Part shown: positions 1 through 10,849 of the stretch, piece after piece | Position numbering within the stretch: position 1 is the first letter of the stretch | Layout of the letters: each line of letters begins with the position of its first letter | Origin: Aptenodytes patagonicus | Taxonomy: Eukaryota > Chordata > Aves > Sphenisciformes > Spheniscidae | Reading direction: 5' to 3' | Length of the DNA stretch: 64,000 nt | Assembly: GCF_965638725.1 (NCBI RefSeq) | Contig: NC_134974.1 | Span: 1,634,143-1,698,142 of the forward strand | Made by a program: the position numbers and the translations under genes | The notes under the pieces: generated by a model | The model's database searches: none | What the model saw: the letters and a program-made list of their open reading frames with translations, nothing else | What the model was told of the DNA's origin: nothing

Positions 1-681
1 GAGGTATCCCATGGTCTATCCCACTGCCGTGCCTATTGCATCTCTACCAGCCCCCTGTTCATTTGCAGTTTTGCCACGCATGGGGCCCGTCTCCACTGCT
101 CTTTGCATGGCTGTCAAGTGAAATTGGGACCAAAAATCCCAATGTCCTCCTGAGCCTTAGAGGTTGGCAATTAGTAGAGATGTCTGTGGACTCCAAGACC
201 GTGAGATGCACAGCTGTTGCTGGCATTCGGAGATGGTGGGCATTTGGAAGTCACCCCAAGCATGTGGAATGGCTTCTCCCTCTGCCCAACCTCCTGGTGC
301 CTCTGTTTACCAGCCTGTAAAAGGGAGGTAATGACAGGCGTGATGGCTGTGCACAGGATTGCAAAGCACTTCTGCAAGATGCTCAGGACTCTTGCGCATA
401 GGCAAAGTAGGAGGATTGGGGACAGAATCGGGTTTATTGGTGTTGTGTGGTCAGCTACAGCAGCAGCACCTTGTCTTTCATGTAATGATGTGTCACGGTC
501 TGTCCCTCCCATCACCCCTATCCTCTCCAGGGCACGTTCACACGCCAGTGTCCCCAGTGAGGAGGCATATAATTGTCTCGCATCACTATCTCTGTCATGA
601 AGCCTGTCCGCTGGATTTCATCATTGCCCGGGGTTTCTGCCACCGCCCCTCTGGCCGATGCCCCGGGCAGTCTGGGACATG
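1..681. other. Upstream flank of first beta-keratin, no gene seen
   Basis: Several short overlapping open frames occur here on both strands, but none has EDC composition, a splice acceptor before its start or a recognisable domain. I treat the stretch as 5' flank of the beta-keratin that begins near position 712. Confidence 0.5.
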
Positions 682-749
682 TATAAAAGAGCTGAGGGCT
701 TGGCAGCCCTCTATCCAGCTTCCTCCACTTGACTCTCCTGATCACCCGG
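682..749 (+). promoter_or_regulatory. TATA box and non-coding exon 1 of beta-keratin 1
   Basis: TATAAAA lies at 682-688. Transcription probably begins about 30 bases later, near 712. Exon 1 ends at 749 before a GTAAGT donor at 750. The intron is short (750-848) and ends in TTTTCCAG. A single short non-coding first exon is the standard layout of avian corneous beta-protein genes. The start site is inferred from TATA spacing. Confidence 0.75.
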
Positions 750-869
750 GTAAGTCCAGCTCTTGGAAGCCTCTTGGGGATCTCTCCCCGACTCCCTCGA
801 AACAGCCCCTTCCCTGCACCCTTGCCTAATCATCGGTGCCTTTTCCAGGACTCCTTGCCTGCCTGAAAG

Positions 870-1268
870 ATGTCCTGCTCCAGCCTGTGCGTCCCTTCCT
901 GTGGGGTGGCCGCCCCGGCCCCACTGGCCAACAGCGCCAACGAGCCCTGCGTGCGGCAGTGCCCTGACTCCACGGTGGTGATCCAGCCCCCGGCCTCGGT
1001 GGTCACCTTCCCCGGGCCCATCCTCAGCTCCTTCCCGCAGTACAGCGTTGTTGGCTCGGCGGGATTCCCCGGTGTTGGAGGGGGCTATGGCGGCACTTTT
1101 GGAGGCCGTGGCGGATTTGGAGGCTTAGGGGGCTATGGGGGGTATGGAGGCCTTGGAGGCTATGGGGGCTATGGGCTTTATGGGGGCTATGGAGCCTTTG
1201 GGGGTTGCGGATATGGTGGCTGGGGCCGAGGCCACGGGTACCTCAGTGGCAGCTGCGGGCCCTGCTAA
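870..1268 (+). CDS. Corneous beta-protein (beta-keratin), claw/scale type
   Basis: This 132-residue protein is a structural beta-keratin of hard epidermal appendages. It polymerises through a central beta-sheet domain into 3-4 nm filaments in cornifying keratinocytes. Residues 1-31 form the Cys-containing head, starting MSCSSLC and including [11 protein letters not shown]. Residues about 31-64 are the conserved core, with [20 protein letters not shown] and [11 protein letters not shown]. Residues about 66-126 form a Gly/Tyr tail built on GGYGG-like units, and the protein ends GSCGPC. The length and the Gly-Tyr tail fit claw or scale beta-keratins rather than the shorter feather type of about 98 residues. 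The start is fixed by the splice acceptor 21 bases upstream and by the family N-terminus. The polyadenylation signal is ATTAAA at 1711-1716. Claw versus scale expression cannot be decided from sequence alone. Confidence 0.95.
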   Translation: MSCSSLCVPSCGVAAPAPLANSANEPCVRQCPDSTVVIQPPASVVTFPGPILSSFPQYSVVGSAGFPGVGGGYGGTFGGRGGFGGLGGYGGYGGLGGYGGYGLYGGYGAFGGCGYGGWGRGHGYLSGSCGPC

Positions 1269-1739
1269 GCCCCAAATATCCATGGAGTTCAGGGCTGCAT
1301 CTGCCCTCGGTCTCCACAAGTAGCACCTCTTGTCTTCTACCACCAGATGAAGAACAAAGCTTTCAGCCCCTCTTTAGGCTGTGGCAAAGCAGCTACTTGA
1401 ACTTTATGGTCCTTGCTTATTTGCACAGAGTAACCTTGCAGATCTTCAGCTGGCCATTTTAGGTTTTCCAGCACTGCCTCCAACAGCTTCCCTCTATCTG
1501 CGATACAACGAAGCTGTACTCATCCTCGGATGTTTGTGTCTCCTGCTCTGCCCAGCTCTCAGACTCCCATCCTGCAACAGGAGGTGGGCTTCTTTGGAGT
1601 GGAGCCCTGGGTTGTGCCTTGCTGCAGCCTTATGATTTTCATTTTTCCAAGTCGTTGTTTCTGTGTTGTTTTGTTTCCTGCTGACACTGTCTATTGCATT
1701 TTTCATCCCAATTAAAGAATCCACGTTGCATCAATGACT

Positions 1740-2705
1740 TGGCTTTTGATCCATTTGCATGTGTTTGCTCTTCTGATTTTCAGCGTTGGCCAGGAATATG
1801 TTGGTAATGAAGCTCAAGCCACAGGGTTTAATATCAGATGGCACGTGGGTTAGTGAACAGTGTTTGTGAAAGGTTCAACAGATTGTGATAGACACCCTTG
1901 TGTTGTAGCATACAACAGATACAAACAAGCTATTAGACCCATCGTAAGGGACAGCTTTTGAAGGAAAAAAAGTCAGTGAATTTATTTGTTACTTTGTGGT
2001 CCTTTTCTCAAGCAGAAATATACGATGTCTTCACATTTTTCCACGCTACATAGTCTGAGAAGTTCAAAGCACTTCTCAGACACTCGTAACTATTTTATAA
2101 TTTTATAGTGTGTTATTACTGTATTAAAAGCTTGCTGCTCTTTTCAGGTGCTTTATTATTGAGTAATAGTCACTTCAAAAGTATATGTTGAGACATTTCG
2201 ATATATGCTTTAGTCAGAATGTGATTTTATAGCCTTCAAATTTTTCATTCAAATGTGTCTGTACAAATGACCATGATAGACCCTACAATTAGTTACTTTG
2301 CCTTCTCATCCCAGAAATTTGGATTTCTTTCTAGTCTTATCTTTAGATTTCCTGGAGTGGAAGAAACATGTATGTGTGTGGCATTCCATGAATTTCTAAC
2401 TCTTTCTTTTAACTAGGTCTCCTGTTAAAGCAGCTAAGTCCATAAACAGTCTGTAGAACTACTGAGGAATTAGCAATTATTTTAAGCTAACATTGTCTCT
2501 TACTTGTGCACTCTGAGACACTTAATACTTTCCAGTTTTTACTCAGTAACTTATTCATAACTTTCCAGATTTTGTTTAATAGATTTAGCTAATGAAAAAT
2601 TGAAATGATGACCAGTTCCAGCTAAATTTGTAGACCTTAATGTCAAGATACATGTTGAACAGCAACATCCACTGTGCTTCTGTAGGGAACATGTCAGGCA
2701 CCAAC
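1740..2705. other. Intergenic, AT-rich, nothing recognised
   Basis: The stretch lies between the beta-keratin 3' end and the CR1 insertion. I see no open frame, promoter or repeat family that I can name. Confidence 0.5.
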
Positions 2706-2706
2706 A

Positions 2707-4145
2707 TCATAGAATCATAGAATCATAGAATCATTGAGGTTGGAAAAGACCTCTAAGATCATCGAGTCCAACCGTCAACCCAACACCACCAGGCCCACTA
2801 AACCATGTCCCTAAGCGCCTCATCTACACGTCTTTTAAATACCTCCAGGGATGGGGACTCCACCACTTCCCTGGGCAGCCTGTTCCAATGTTTCACCACT
2901 CTTTCAGTAAAGACATTTTTCCTTACATCCAATCTAAACCTCCCCTGCCGCAACTTGAGGCCATTTCCTCTCGTCCTATCACTTGTTACTTCGGAGAAAA
3001 GACCAACACTCACCTCGCTACAACCTCCTTTCAGGGAGTTGTAGAGAGCGATGAGGTCTCCCCTCAGCCTCCTCTTCTCCAGGCTAAACAACCCCAGTTC
3101 CCTCAGCCGCTCCTCATAAGACTTGTTCTCCAGACCCCTCACCAGCCTCGTTGCCCTTCTCTGGACACGCTCCAGCACCTCAACGTCCTTCTTGTAGTGA
3201 GGGGCCCAAAACTGAACACAGTATTCGAGGTGCGGCCTCACCAGGGCCGAGTACAGGGGCACGATCACTTCCCTACTCCTGCTGGCCACACTCTTTCTGA
3301 TACAGGCCAGGATGCCATTGGCCTTCTTGGCCGCCTGGGCACACTGCCGGCTCATGTTCAGCCGGCTGTCGACCAACACCCCCAGGTCCTTTTCTGCCAG
3401 GCAGCTTTCCAGCCACTCTTCCCCAAGCCTGTAGCGCTGCATGGGGTTGTTGTGGCCGAAGTGCAGGACCCGGCACTTGGCCTTGTTGAACCTCATACAG
3501 TTGGCCTGGGCCCATCCATCCAGCCTGTCCAGGTCCCTCTGCAGAGCCTTCCTACCCTCGAGCAGATCAACACTCCCACCCAACTTGGTGTCGTCTGCAA
3601 ACTTACTGAGGGTGCACTCAATCCCCTCATCCAGATCATCAATAAAGATATTGAACAAGACCGGCCCCAAAACTGAGCCCTGGGGAACACCGCTCGTGAC
3701 CGGCTGCCAACTGGATTGAACTCCATTCACCACAACTCTCTGGGCCCGGCCGTCCAGCCAGTTTTTGACCCAGCGCAGAGTCCACCTGTCTAAGCCGTGA
3801 GCCGCCAGCTTCTCGAGGAGAATGCTGTGGGAGACGGTGTCAAAGGCCTTGCTGAAGTCCAGGTAGACCACATCCACAGCCTTTCCCTCATCCACTAGGC
3901 GGGTCACCTGGTCATAGAAGGAGATCAGGTTGGTCAAGCAGGACCTGCCTTTCATGAATCCGTGCTGGCTAGGCCTGATGCCCTGGTTGTCCCGCTCATG
4001 CCTTGTGAGCGCCCTCAAGATGAGCTGCTCCATAATCTTCCCCGGCACCAAGGTCAGGCTGACAGGCCTGTAGTTCCCCGGATCCTCCTTCCGGCCCTTC
4101 TTGTGGATGGGCATCACATTGGCAAACCTCCACATCGGTGAGTGC
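2707..4145 (-). mobile_element. CR1 LINE, 5'-truncated, with long open reverse transcriptase frame
   Basis: The element reads on the minus strand. Its 3' end at about 2707 carries the CR1 terminal repeat (ATTCTATGATTCT-type units), preceded by the usual conserved tail. A single uninterrupted frame covers most of 2798-4140 and encodes the ORF2 reverse transcriptase: [51 protein letters not shown] and the catalytic FADDTK box, followed by the CR1 C-terminal region ([22 protein letters not shown]). Endonuclease and ORF1 are missing, as is normal for CR1, which is usually truncated at the 5' end and makes no clear target duplication. An open frame of about 440 codons suggests a fairly recent insertion. 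The 5' boundary is approximate (4137-4160). Confidence 0.93.
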
Positions 4146-4159
4146 TTTCCTAGGAACAA

Positions 4160-5075
4160 AGCTCCTCAGAAGCCATGAGAAAACTTCATCCTGAAAGTTG
4201 CTGGAAGCGTAACCCACAGCTTTACTTGCAAAGCTTTTCAAGAATTTTGTACTTGCATTTTGTATTGTAGCACAATTGAGCTCTGTTCCTCTTGTGAGAC
4301 TGCCCTCAAAGTGCCTCTGTGTGTGTTCAAAGGATAGCAATTACATTCACAATAAGGGTTCTAGGGTTTAATAGGGCTTTCAAAGCACTTCACTGGCTGT
4401 TTTATGCCTAGACTGTGTTACAGCATCATACTATTAAGAGGTTACTACTCAGAGGTACTTCAGTCATGAACAATAGAGTCACTTTAGACTTGCGTCAAGT
4501 GATCTCACCCTAATAACAACTGTGTGATTGTGCAGCCTGGGAACTTCACGCCATTTCATTGTCATCCAGATGAAGCCTTGCAGTAACACCTGCAAACACT
4601 TGTTCTTAGCAGCACTTAATAAGGTGAACAGAAAGTGTGCTATTTTCTGCTCTGTAACAGATCAGGTCTCTAGATCCAGAAAGCATCCCAGACATTGCCA
4701 GCACAAAAGCACTTAAGAAAGAGGTATTTTCTTCCAACTTCTTGGCTTATTCCCCAGTTAAATTGGGTTTTCCTGCAGGCAGTCTGTGCATTTACAAATC
4801 ACTAAGATGTGGTGCCGTTATGTCCGATGTCTGCACACGCACTGTGATGCTAAGGCAAATTTAAAAGAATATTTCAAAATCCTTCCTAGGAAATTCCAGA
4901 ATGGGTGACTTCATTTTCTGAGATACTACTGGGTTGTTAGTTTGCAAAATGTGTGCTCAGGTTCAGCTGACATTCATAAAGCTACAGGGTGCAGTGTGTC
5001 TCTGTAAAACATATCAAGCAAGGGACAAAAATCTGGGTACATCCAAGTCAGAAAAAGAAAATCAGGGACACGTAG
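4160..5075. other. Intergenic, nothing recognised
   Basis: The stretch holds flanking sequence between the CR1 and the 3' end of the first EDMTF-like gene. No supported gene or repeat was seen. Confidence 0.45.
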
Positions 5076-5695
5076 TGATGCTGTAACATTTTTAATAAGA
5101 ATAAAGCTCACAATCACAATCTAAAATAATACAGAAAGCAGAAGCAGAAAGAATAAGTACTGAGATTAATTTATATCTGCAGAAAATCTCCTGGTTTCAT
5201 TGGTATCATTTTTGCTGCTACAGCTGTAGCATTTGACTATCAATTTCCATTTTCAAATTTTTCCACTTGCATTAAGTCCAATGAAACAAATCAGATCAGA
5301 TGATTTACTGTTCTTTGGTATAGCTTCAAAAGCAGTTAAGTCAGAAACATATCCATAGGAAGGCTAGTACAGGTAGACTCTAGATTTCATTAAAGTTAGC
5401 TGGGAAAGAGCTATAAATGAGTTAAGAAGTTGTTTACCCATGTTAACCCATGTGAAGCCCAGCTTCCTTTACACCACCAAACCCATGTAGGGTTAAGAAG
5501 TCAGTAGGGAAAAAAGAAGACAAAACATTTTGGAAGAACATTGAAGAAGTTTTACAGAAACACTGAGCTCTCCAAAATACTATGGCTTTCAGTCACAGTC
5601 CTGGACTCAGAGCTTCTGCAAACCCCCACCCTAACAGCAGCCATGAATTCGGTAATTAATTCTCAGTCCTCGTTTCGCATTAAATCCTTCTGGAT

Positions 5696-5935
5696 TTAGC
5701 AGGGGTAGCAGGGGTAGCAGCTCCCATAGCTGTATCTACGGGTGTAGGAAGTACAGCAGGGGTAGCAGCAGCGGGAGCTGTATGAGGGGTAGCTGTCCAA
5801 TTGACGGTACAGACACCCGTAGCCCTGGTAGCCGCAGTCCCTCCCCAAGTCACAGGGCCGGTAGTTGTACACGGTCCCGTAGTTGCAGGGATAGTAGCAG
5901 GTGTCCTCACACTGGTTCTGGAAGCAGTAAGTCAT
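5696..5935 (-). CDS. EDMTF-like small EDC protein 1 (Cys/Tyr-rich, 79 aa)
   Basis: This 79-residue protein is probably a disulfide-rich matrix component of cornified cells. It opens MTYCFQNQCEDTCYYPCNYG, has a middle part rich in Tyr, Arg and Gly, and ends with paired cysteines and SYGSCYPCYPC. The MT(Y/F) start, the (Q)CED motif and the CYPC tail are shared by the other small genes in this cluster, which resembles the avian EDMTF family (epidermal differentiation proteins starting with an MTF-type motif). The family assignment is from memory and is an inference. The start is set by the acceptor (exon 2 begins at 5960) and by identity with the copy at 10139. The intron spans 5961-6548. The likely polyadenylation signal is ATTAAA at 5091-5096 (minus strand). 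The coding sequence differs from its inverted partner at 10139-10378 by only one base. Confidence 0.88.
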   Translation of the reverse strand: MTYCFQNQCEDTCYYPCNYGTVYNYRPCDLGRDCGYQGYGCLYRQLDSYPSYSSRCCYPCCTSYTRRYSYGSCYPCYPC

Positions 5936-6548
5936 CTTGGTGCGATGGAGGGAGGCAAGCCTAAAACACCACAGGGAAGAAAAAGCCTGTAGGCAATGCT
6001 CCCAACAGCAAATAAATCTCAAATAAATGCAGCAAGCATGCAAGGAGGGAAGAGAGAGCCAGCAAACCCAGGCGCTCTGCCCGACACCCTCTGTGCTCAT
6101 CTATTGTTCTATCCTGATTTTTAGTGCCAGGTCTTCCCCCTAATCCTCTGTCCTGACCAGCCTTTCTGAGCTTTCCTGCACAGCCCCACTGGCTGCACCC
6201 ATGGATCATGATGGGAAACGGCATTGTGAACCGCGACGCCTGTGTCAAAAGGGAGCCGTCAGGAAATAAACTGGAAAATCCTTCGTAGCCATACTGAGAT
6301 AAAGACTTAAAGGGAAAAGAGGGATACACGCAGGATTGACACAGTTTCAAACACTCAAATATTAATGAAAATCCAGGGAGGAAAGAATATCTTGCATATA
6401 AATAATTCTCATCAAATCACAACCTTAATTCCCAATGCATTAATCTACAGCACTTGTAGATTAGTAACTGGGGGGGAAAGAGGGGGAAAATAGTATCAAA
6501 TACATCTTTTCATTATTCACTAGGTTTTCTAAATCTACTCTGACTTAC

Positions 6549-6615
6549 CCACTTCTGCAAGGAGAATAAGGCAGGAGAAGCGAATGCATTATTCTCAGCC
6601 GCGCAGGTTTTTATA
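6549..6615 (-). promoter_or_regulatory. TATA box and exon 1 of EDMTF-like gene 1
   Basis: On the minus strand TATAAAAA lies at 6615-6608. Exon 1 runs from about 6583 to 6549 and ends before a GTAAGT donor (6548-6543). A diverged copy of the family's proximal block lies just upstream (about 6675-6725, minus strand). Confidence 0.75.
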
Positions 6616-7309
6616 GAGCACCCAGTCCCGCCCAGGGCGTGAAAGGCGTGTCTGCGCCCCGGGTCGGCTCCAATTACCAAACACATTTTGCTTCCCTCGT
6701 GACTACTTCTCATTGATATACTGGTTCTCCACAGGGTTTCTGATTATTGGTCTGGCACTGTGACACTCAGGCTACACCCTCCAGGTTTCTTTCATCTCAA
6801 AACTATATAGGGCAATTAAGCCTTGGTATCATCATGCTGAATTCACTTCTTCAGTACGGCAACAAGTCAACAGAATATGCGAAGACGTACGAATTACCAA
6901 ACATGACATTTTTGGAAGACCAACCTCACCGTGCATGTTGGCCCATGCACTTTGTTGTACATTTTTTTTCTGAAATACCTGTGGAAGAGGTAACCTCTCC
7001 TTTTCATGTATTTTATAATTTTAATGACACGTGAAACAGCATGTTCTTACCAATGCCTTCCAACATTTCCTGTGACTAGCAAAGGGGGAAAGACCATTTC
7101 TTTGATTTGATGCCGTCATGCAATAGGATATTGCTCTGCTGATTGATTCACCTAGAAAATTGGCCTATAAGCATTAAAATTGTATGTATATGATGCATTT
7201 TTAGAGAAAAAACTTTCAGAGACCCAATTCTGAAGCTATAAATTACAACCTTAATAAAGCATAGAAACAGCATAACCTGATATACATTTTTAGAAACTGT
7301 GTTACATAA

Positions 7310-7490
7310 CACTGGGGTGTTTTCCGGTAACATAGTATTAATATTTAAATAATAAATCTCTTTGTACCTGTAAATCTTTAATAAGTATTAATGAAGGCTT
7401 TGATACTCAAAATTTAGAGAAAGACCCAGAACATCTGACATGCCTGTTATTATCCTTCCCTTAAATGTGAGTGAACAGCAGTGTTTTGAG
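7310..7490 (-). promoter_or_regulatory. Conserved distal upstream block, copy A
   Basis: Read on the minus strand this stretch contains GGATAATAACAGGCAT, TTTGAGTATCAAAGCCTTC, ATTAATAC and then TATTTAAATATTAATA followed by TGTTACCGGAAA. It aligns with blocks at about 14950-15145 and 22535-22705, and lies about 0.7-0.9 kb upstream of the TATA box of gene 1. Parts resemble the 3' half of an old tRNA-derived SINE, so it may be a repeat that was duplicated with the genes or one that gained a regulatory role. Function is inferred only. Confidence 0.55.
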
Positions 7491-7856
7491 GTGAAGGTCA
7501 CCAGGGAAGACCGGGATGTTGCTGCTTACCAGGTCACATTCACAGGGCTCAGTATTATTCACCGTCATTAACAGTATTAAGTTAAACACCTCACCAGCAT
7601 TAAGAAGATGTCACATTAAACCATATTTAGCATTTGGGGGACTTCTCAGGAAAACTACAGTTCTTACCGAGATATGTACCTGTTTGTTTTATCTTGTTCC
7701 TTGTAATGAACCCCTGAGTCAATCATTTTCTGATCGAAGTGTAAACAATCACTAAGCAGATACTTTTGGATCCAATTAAATTTCCCTCACTTGGGCTGGC
7801 TCTCCAGAAGACTGAGTTTGTAAGTTTATTTCATATATGGTGCAAAGCCTGGAAAT

Positions 7857-8388
7857 CATAGAATCATAGAATAGTTTGGGTTGGAAGGGACCACTAAAGG
7901 TCGTCTCGTCCAATCCCCCTGCCGTGGGCAGGGACATCTTCTACTAGATCAGGTCGCTCAGAGCCCCGTCCAGCCTGACCTGGAATGTTTCCCGGGATGG
8001 GGCATCCACCACCTCTCTGGGCAACCTGTGCTGGTGTCTCACCACCCTCAGCATAAAGAATGTCTTCCTTATATCTAGTCTGAATCTACCCCCCTTTAGT
8101 TTAAAGCCATTCCCCCTTGTCCTGTCGCAACAGGCCCTGCTAAAAAGTCTGCCGCCATCTTTTTTAGAAGCCCCCTTTAAGTACTGAGAGGCTGCAACAA
8201 GGTCTCCCCGAAGCCTTCTCTTCTCTAGGCTGAACAACCCCAACTCTCTCAGCCTTTCTTCACAGGAGAGGTGTTCCATCCCCCTGATCATTTTCGTGGC
8301 CCTCCTCTGGACCCGCTCCAACAGGTCCGTGTCTTTCTTATGCTGAGGGCTCCAGAGCTGGACAAAGTACTCCAGGTGGGGTCTCAAA
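7857..8388 (-). mobile_element. CR1 LINE, 3' fragment
   Basis: The minus-strand element ends at about 7857 with the CR1 terminal repeat and a TAGTTTGGGTTGGAAGGGACC-like tail (seen as its complement). The 147-codon frame at 7944-8387 encodes the end of ORF2 ([47 protein letters not shown]). The tail matches the subfamily of the long copy at 34.5-37.4 kb and differs from the CR1 at 2.7 kb. It is inserted in the spacer between the divergent genes 1 and 2. Confidence 0.92.
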
Positions 8389-9140
8389 TTTCAAATATCA
8401 TTATTTCTGCTTGAAAGCCTTTAGCTTCATTATTGATTGCTACCTGCTTTATAGTTCTCATAAAGTCTTGTCACAGGCTCCTTACCTTATTCAAAAATAT
8501 TTCCACTGTTCTTACACCAAAAAGGACCCCAGTTTCCTTCTATGTAGACTTAGGAGGTGGCTGTTGAAGTTTGGTAAACGTAATTGATAGAGCATAGCAA
8601 GCAAGTAAATCGAATTTTCTATAGAATGACTTTCATGTGGCAGGTCACAGTATACACCTAAAACACCCATGCATATTTGATTGCAGCAAGGTACAGACCA
8701 GACTTGTCCTCTGATCCAAACACCTTTCTTGTACTTCTGCTTTTGAGCTGGAGATAATACAAACAAAATGATAAATAGAAATAATGCCAATATTCTGACC
8801 TAAAAATGCAATTTTGAAATAATAAAAAAAAAACCCCAAGAAATGCTTTCTAGGGATTATTATTTCTGCAAAAAAAATTGAAATTCTTTCTTCCTCAAAA
8901 CAATCCAGAGTCATTACAGGCTTCATATACTGAAATTTGTCCATTCCTCCAAAACTGGGATTGTGAACGTCAATCAATTCTGCTCTCAATATTCTTCCTT
9001 CCCTTTCCTGTTATAACTCAGATTTCACCACATTAATTCTACAAATATAATTGACCCAGGAAGTCTGAACATGAAAGAAAACTGCAATGCAATGTCATGC
9101 TTTTGGAAGCCAAGAACTGACTAATAATCACAAACCAAGA

Positions 9141-9193
9141 AAAACAATTACATCAACTGAAGGAATGACGTGCATCAGAAAATTTGTTTTGTC
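9141..9193 (+). promoter_or_regulatory. Proximal promoter block of EDMTF-like gene 2
   Basis: AAAACAATTACATCAACTGA is followed directly by AGGAATGACGTGCATCAGAA and AATTTGTTTTGTC, ending about 45 bases before the TATA box. It aligns with 23274-23320 (gene 5), the minus strand of 21771-21815 (gene 4), and a relic at 13481-13525. The TGACGT core resembles a CRE/ATF or AP-1 type site. Its role is inferred from position and conservation. Confidence 0.55.
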
Positions 9194-9236
9194 ATGAATA
9201 TGAGTTTAAAGCACAGTAGGCTTGGTCAGATAAACA

Positions 9237-9302
9237 TATAAAAGGGAGAGAAATTCAGGGCTCTCTACTCGCATCTCTGGACTTACATTCTCACTGAACT
9301 TG
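9237..9302 (+). promoter_or_regulatory. TATA box and exon 1 of EDMTF-like gene 2
   Basis: TATAAAA is at 9237-9243. Exon 1 runs from about 9268 to 9302 and ends TGAACTTG before the GTAAGT donor at 9303. The intron is 9303-10113, ending TATGTTTCAG. Confidence 0.78.
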
Positions 9303-10138
9303 GTAAGTCAGACTTACTACGATGTCTTTATTGCTGTGTAGATGCTGTGTTTTTGCTATATTACTATACAGATGACAGTTATACTTTAAAAGCAAAGGCT
9401 GTGATTTCACAGCCATGCAAGTACAATTCATTTTTGTTAAAAATGGAATATTAAGATGCCCACATAAGCTTAGAAGATTGTCTCATCTGGCCATGCACTA
9501 TGAGAAATTACCTTATTTTATGATATACTGAAGCATTTCAGGTTTCTTTATTTTGAAGCAGACAATGCATTACATTTTTTCAATTACTTCAAACAAAAAG
9601 CAAGTATATATTCAACTGGCAATTAAGGCATGGACACGGGTCCAAACAAACAAGCTGCTTTTTTCAGCAGAGGGCTGCTGACTTGCACAAAGGGAGGATT
9701 TCTTCCGTGGTATCTTGTCTCGACTGCAAAAACTGGCAGAATTGACTCCTGAACTAATGTTTGTTCACTTACGGTCTTTAGAGAAACAGCAGACACTGAC
9801 ACAGAGAACCTAATCCTAACAATATTCTCTCTAGAGTACTGTCTAAACCCAGACTGCCAATTCTAAGCAATGGCAACAAGAAAAGCAGCATAAAGTATTT
9901 TTATGGAGAAAAGAAGGGGGAAAACCAGAAAGGAGTGAGCTGGGCAAGAAGGAGCCGGGGTATAGCCTTGAATGGAGAAGTTTGGTTGGTTCCTGTGTTC
10001 GCTCTTCTCTCCTCTCCCTCTCTCCCATGCTTACACAGGGTTTCCTAGAAGCAGCAAGCTGCTGCTTGGTCTCTGGGGCAGACCTTATCTTCTTCTTTTC
10101 TGCTATGTTTCAGACTCGCCTCCCTCCATCACACCAAG

Positions 10139-10378
10139 ATGACTTACTGCTTCCAGAACCAGTGTGAGGACACCTGCTACTATCCCTGCAACTACGGGAC
10201 CGTGTACAACTACCGGCCCTGTGACTTGGGGAGGGACTGCGGCTACCGGGGCTACGGGTGTCTGTACCGTCAATTGGACAGCTACCCCTCATACAGCTCC
10301 CGCTGCTGCTACCCCTGCTGTACTTCCTACACCCGTAGATACAGCTATGGGAGCTGCTACCCCTGCTACCCCTGCTAA
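10139..10378 (+). CDS. EDMTF-like small EDC protein 2 (Cys/Tyr-rich, 79 aa)
   Basis: This is the inverted twin of the gene at 5696-5935. The 79 residues are identical except for one Arg in place of Gln (GYRGYG versus GYQGYG), caused by one base at 10248. It opens MTYCFQNQCEDTC and ends CYPCYPC, with cysteines clustered at both ends and a Tyr/Arg/Gly middle, as expected of a disulfide-linked matrix protein of cornified cells. Exon 2 starts at 10114 and the ATG follows CACCAAG, as in genes 1 and 3. The polyadenylation signal is ATTAAA at 10822-10827. The 3' untranslated region and the intron differ clearly from gene 1, so the coding match points to recent gene conversion rather than a young duplication. 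Family naming (EDMTF) is an inference. Confidence 0.88.
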   Translation: MTYCFQNQCEDTCYYPCNYGTVYNYRPCDLGRDCGYRGYGCLYRQLDSYPSYSSRCCYPCCTSYTRRYSYGSCYPCYPC

Positions 10379-10849
10379 ACTCCGCCATATAACGACCAGA
10401 TAGGAAATGAAAGGCGAAAGAGTGATTTATGGCTCCTGTATGAATTTTACCTTTGCTAAGCTCCTGTGACAGCAACTGTGGTCAGGAATGGTCCTGAGTG
10501 CTTAGCATCTCTCTTCAATGTCTGCAGCTATTTCGAATAACCTGCTCTTAGGATCAACTCTTCCTTCATAGCCTTTGTTGGTGGATATACTCTGTATTTT
10601 GATGTGTAGCTTTGCAACAGGAGATGCAGACTGGAGCAGACGCCTCGTCTCGCCGTATGCTGCACTGACAGCTTCTGCTCTTCACCAAACACCACCATAG
10701 TCCCAAAAGCATCTGCTGTGAAACGTAGTAACTCTTTGTTTAAAGAACGTGTGAATCTCTGGATACTCCTATTCTGTACTACTACAAGCTGTAACTGCTG
10801 TATACAGTGCTTCTTACTCTCATTAAAAGATCCTGCATCGCAGTACTGC

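Noticed and set aside
359-829. 156-codon plus-strand frame upstream of beta-keratin 1
   Set aside because: It runs through the TATA box, exon 1 and intron of the beta-keratin and resembles nothing known.
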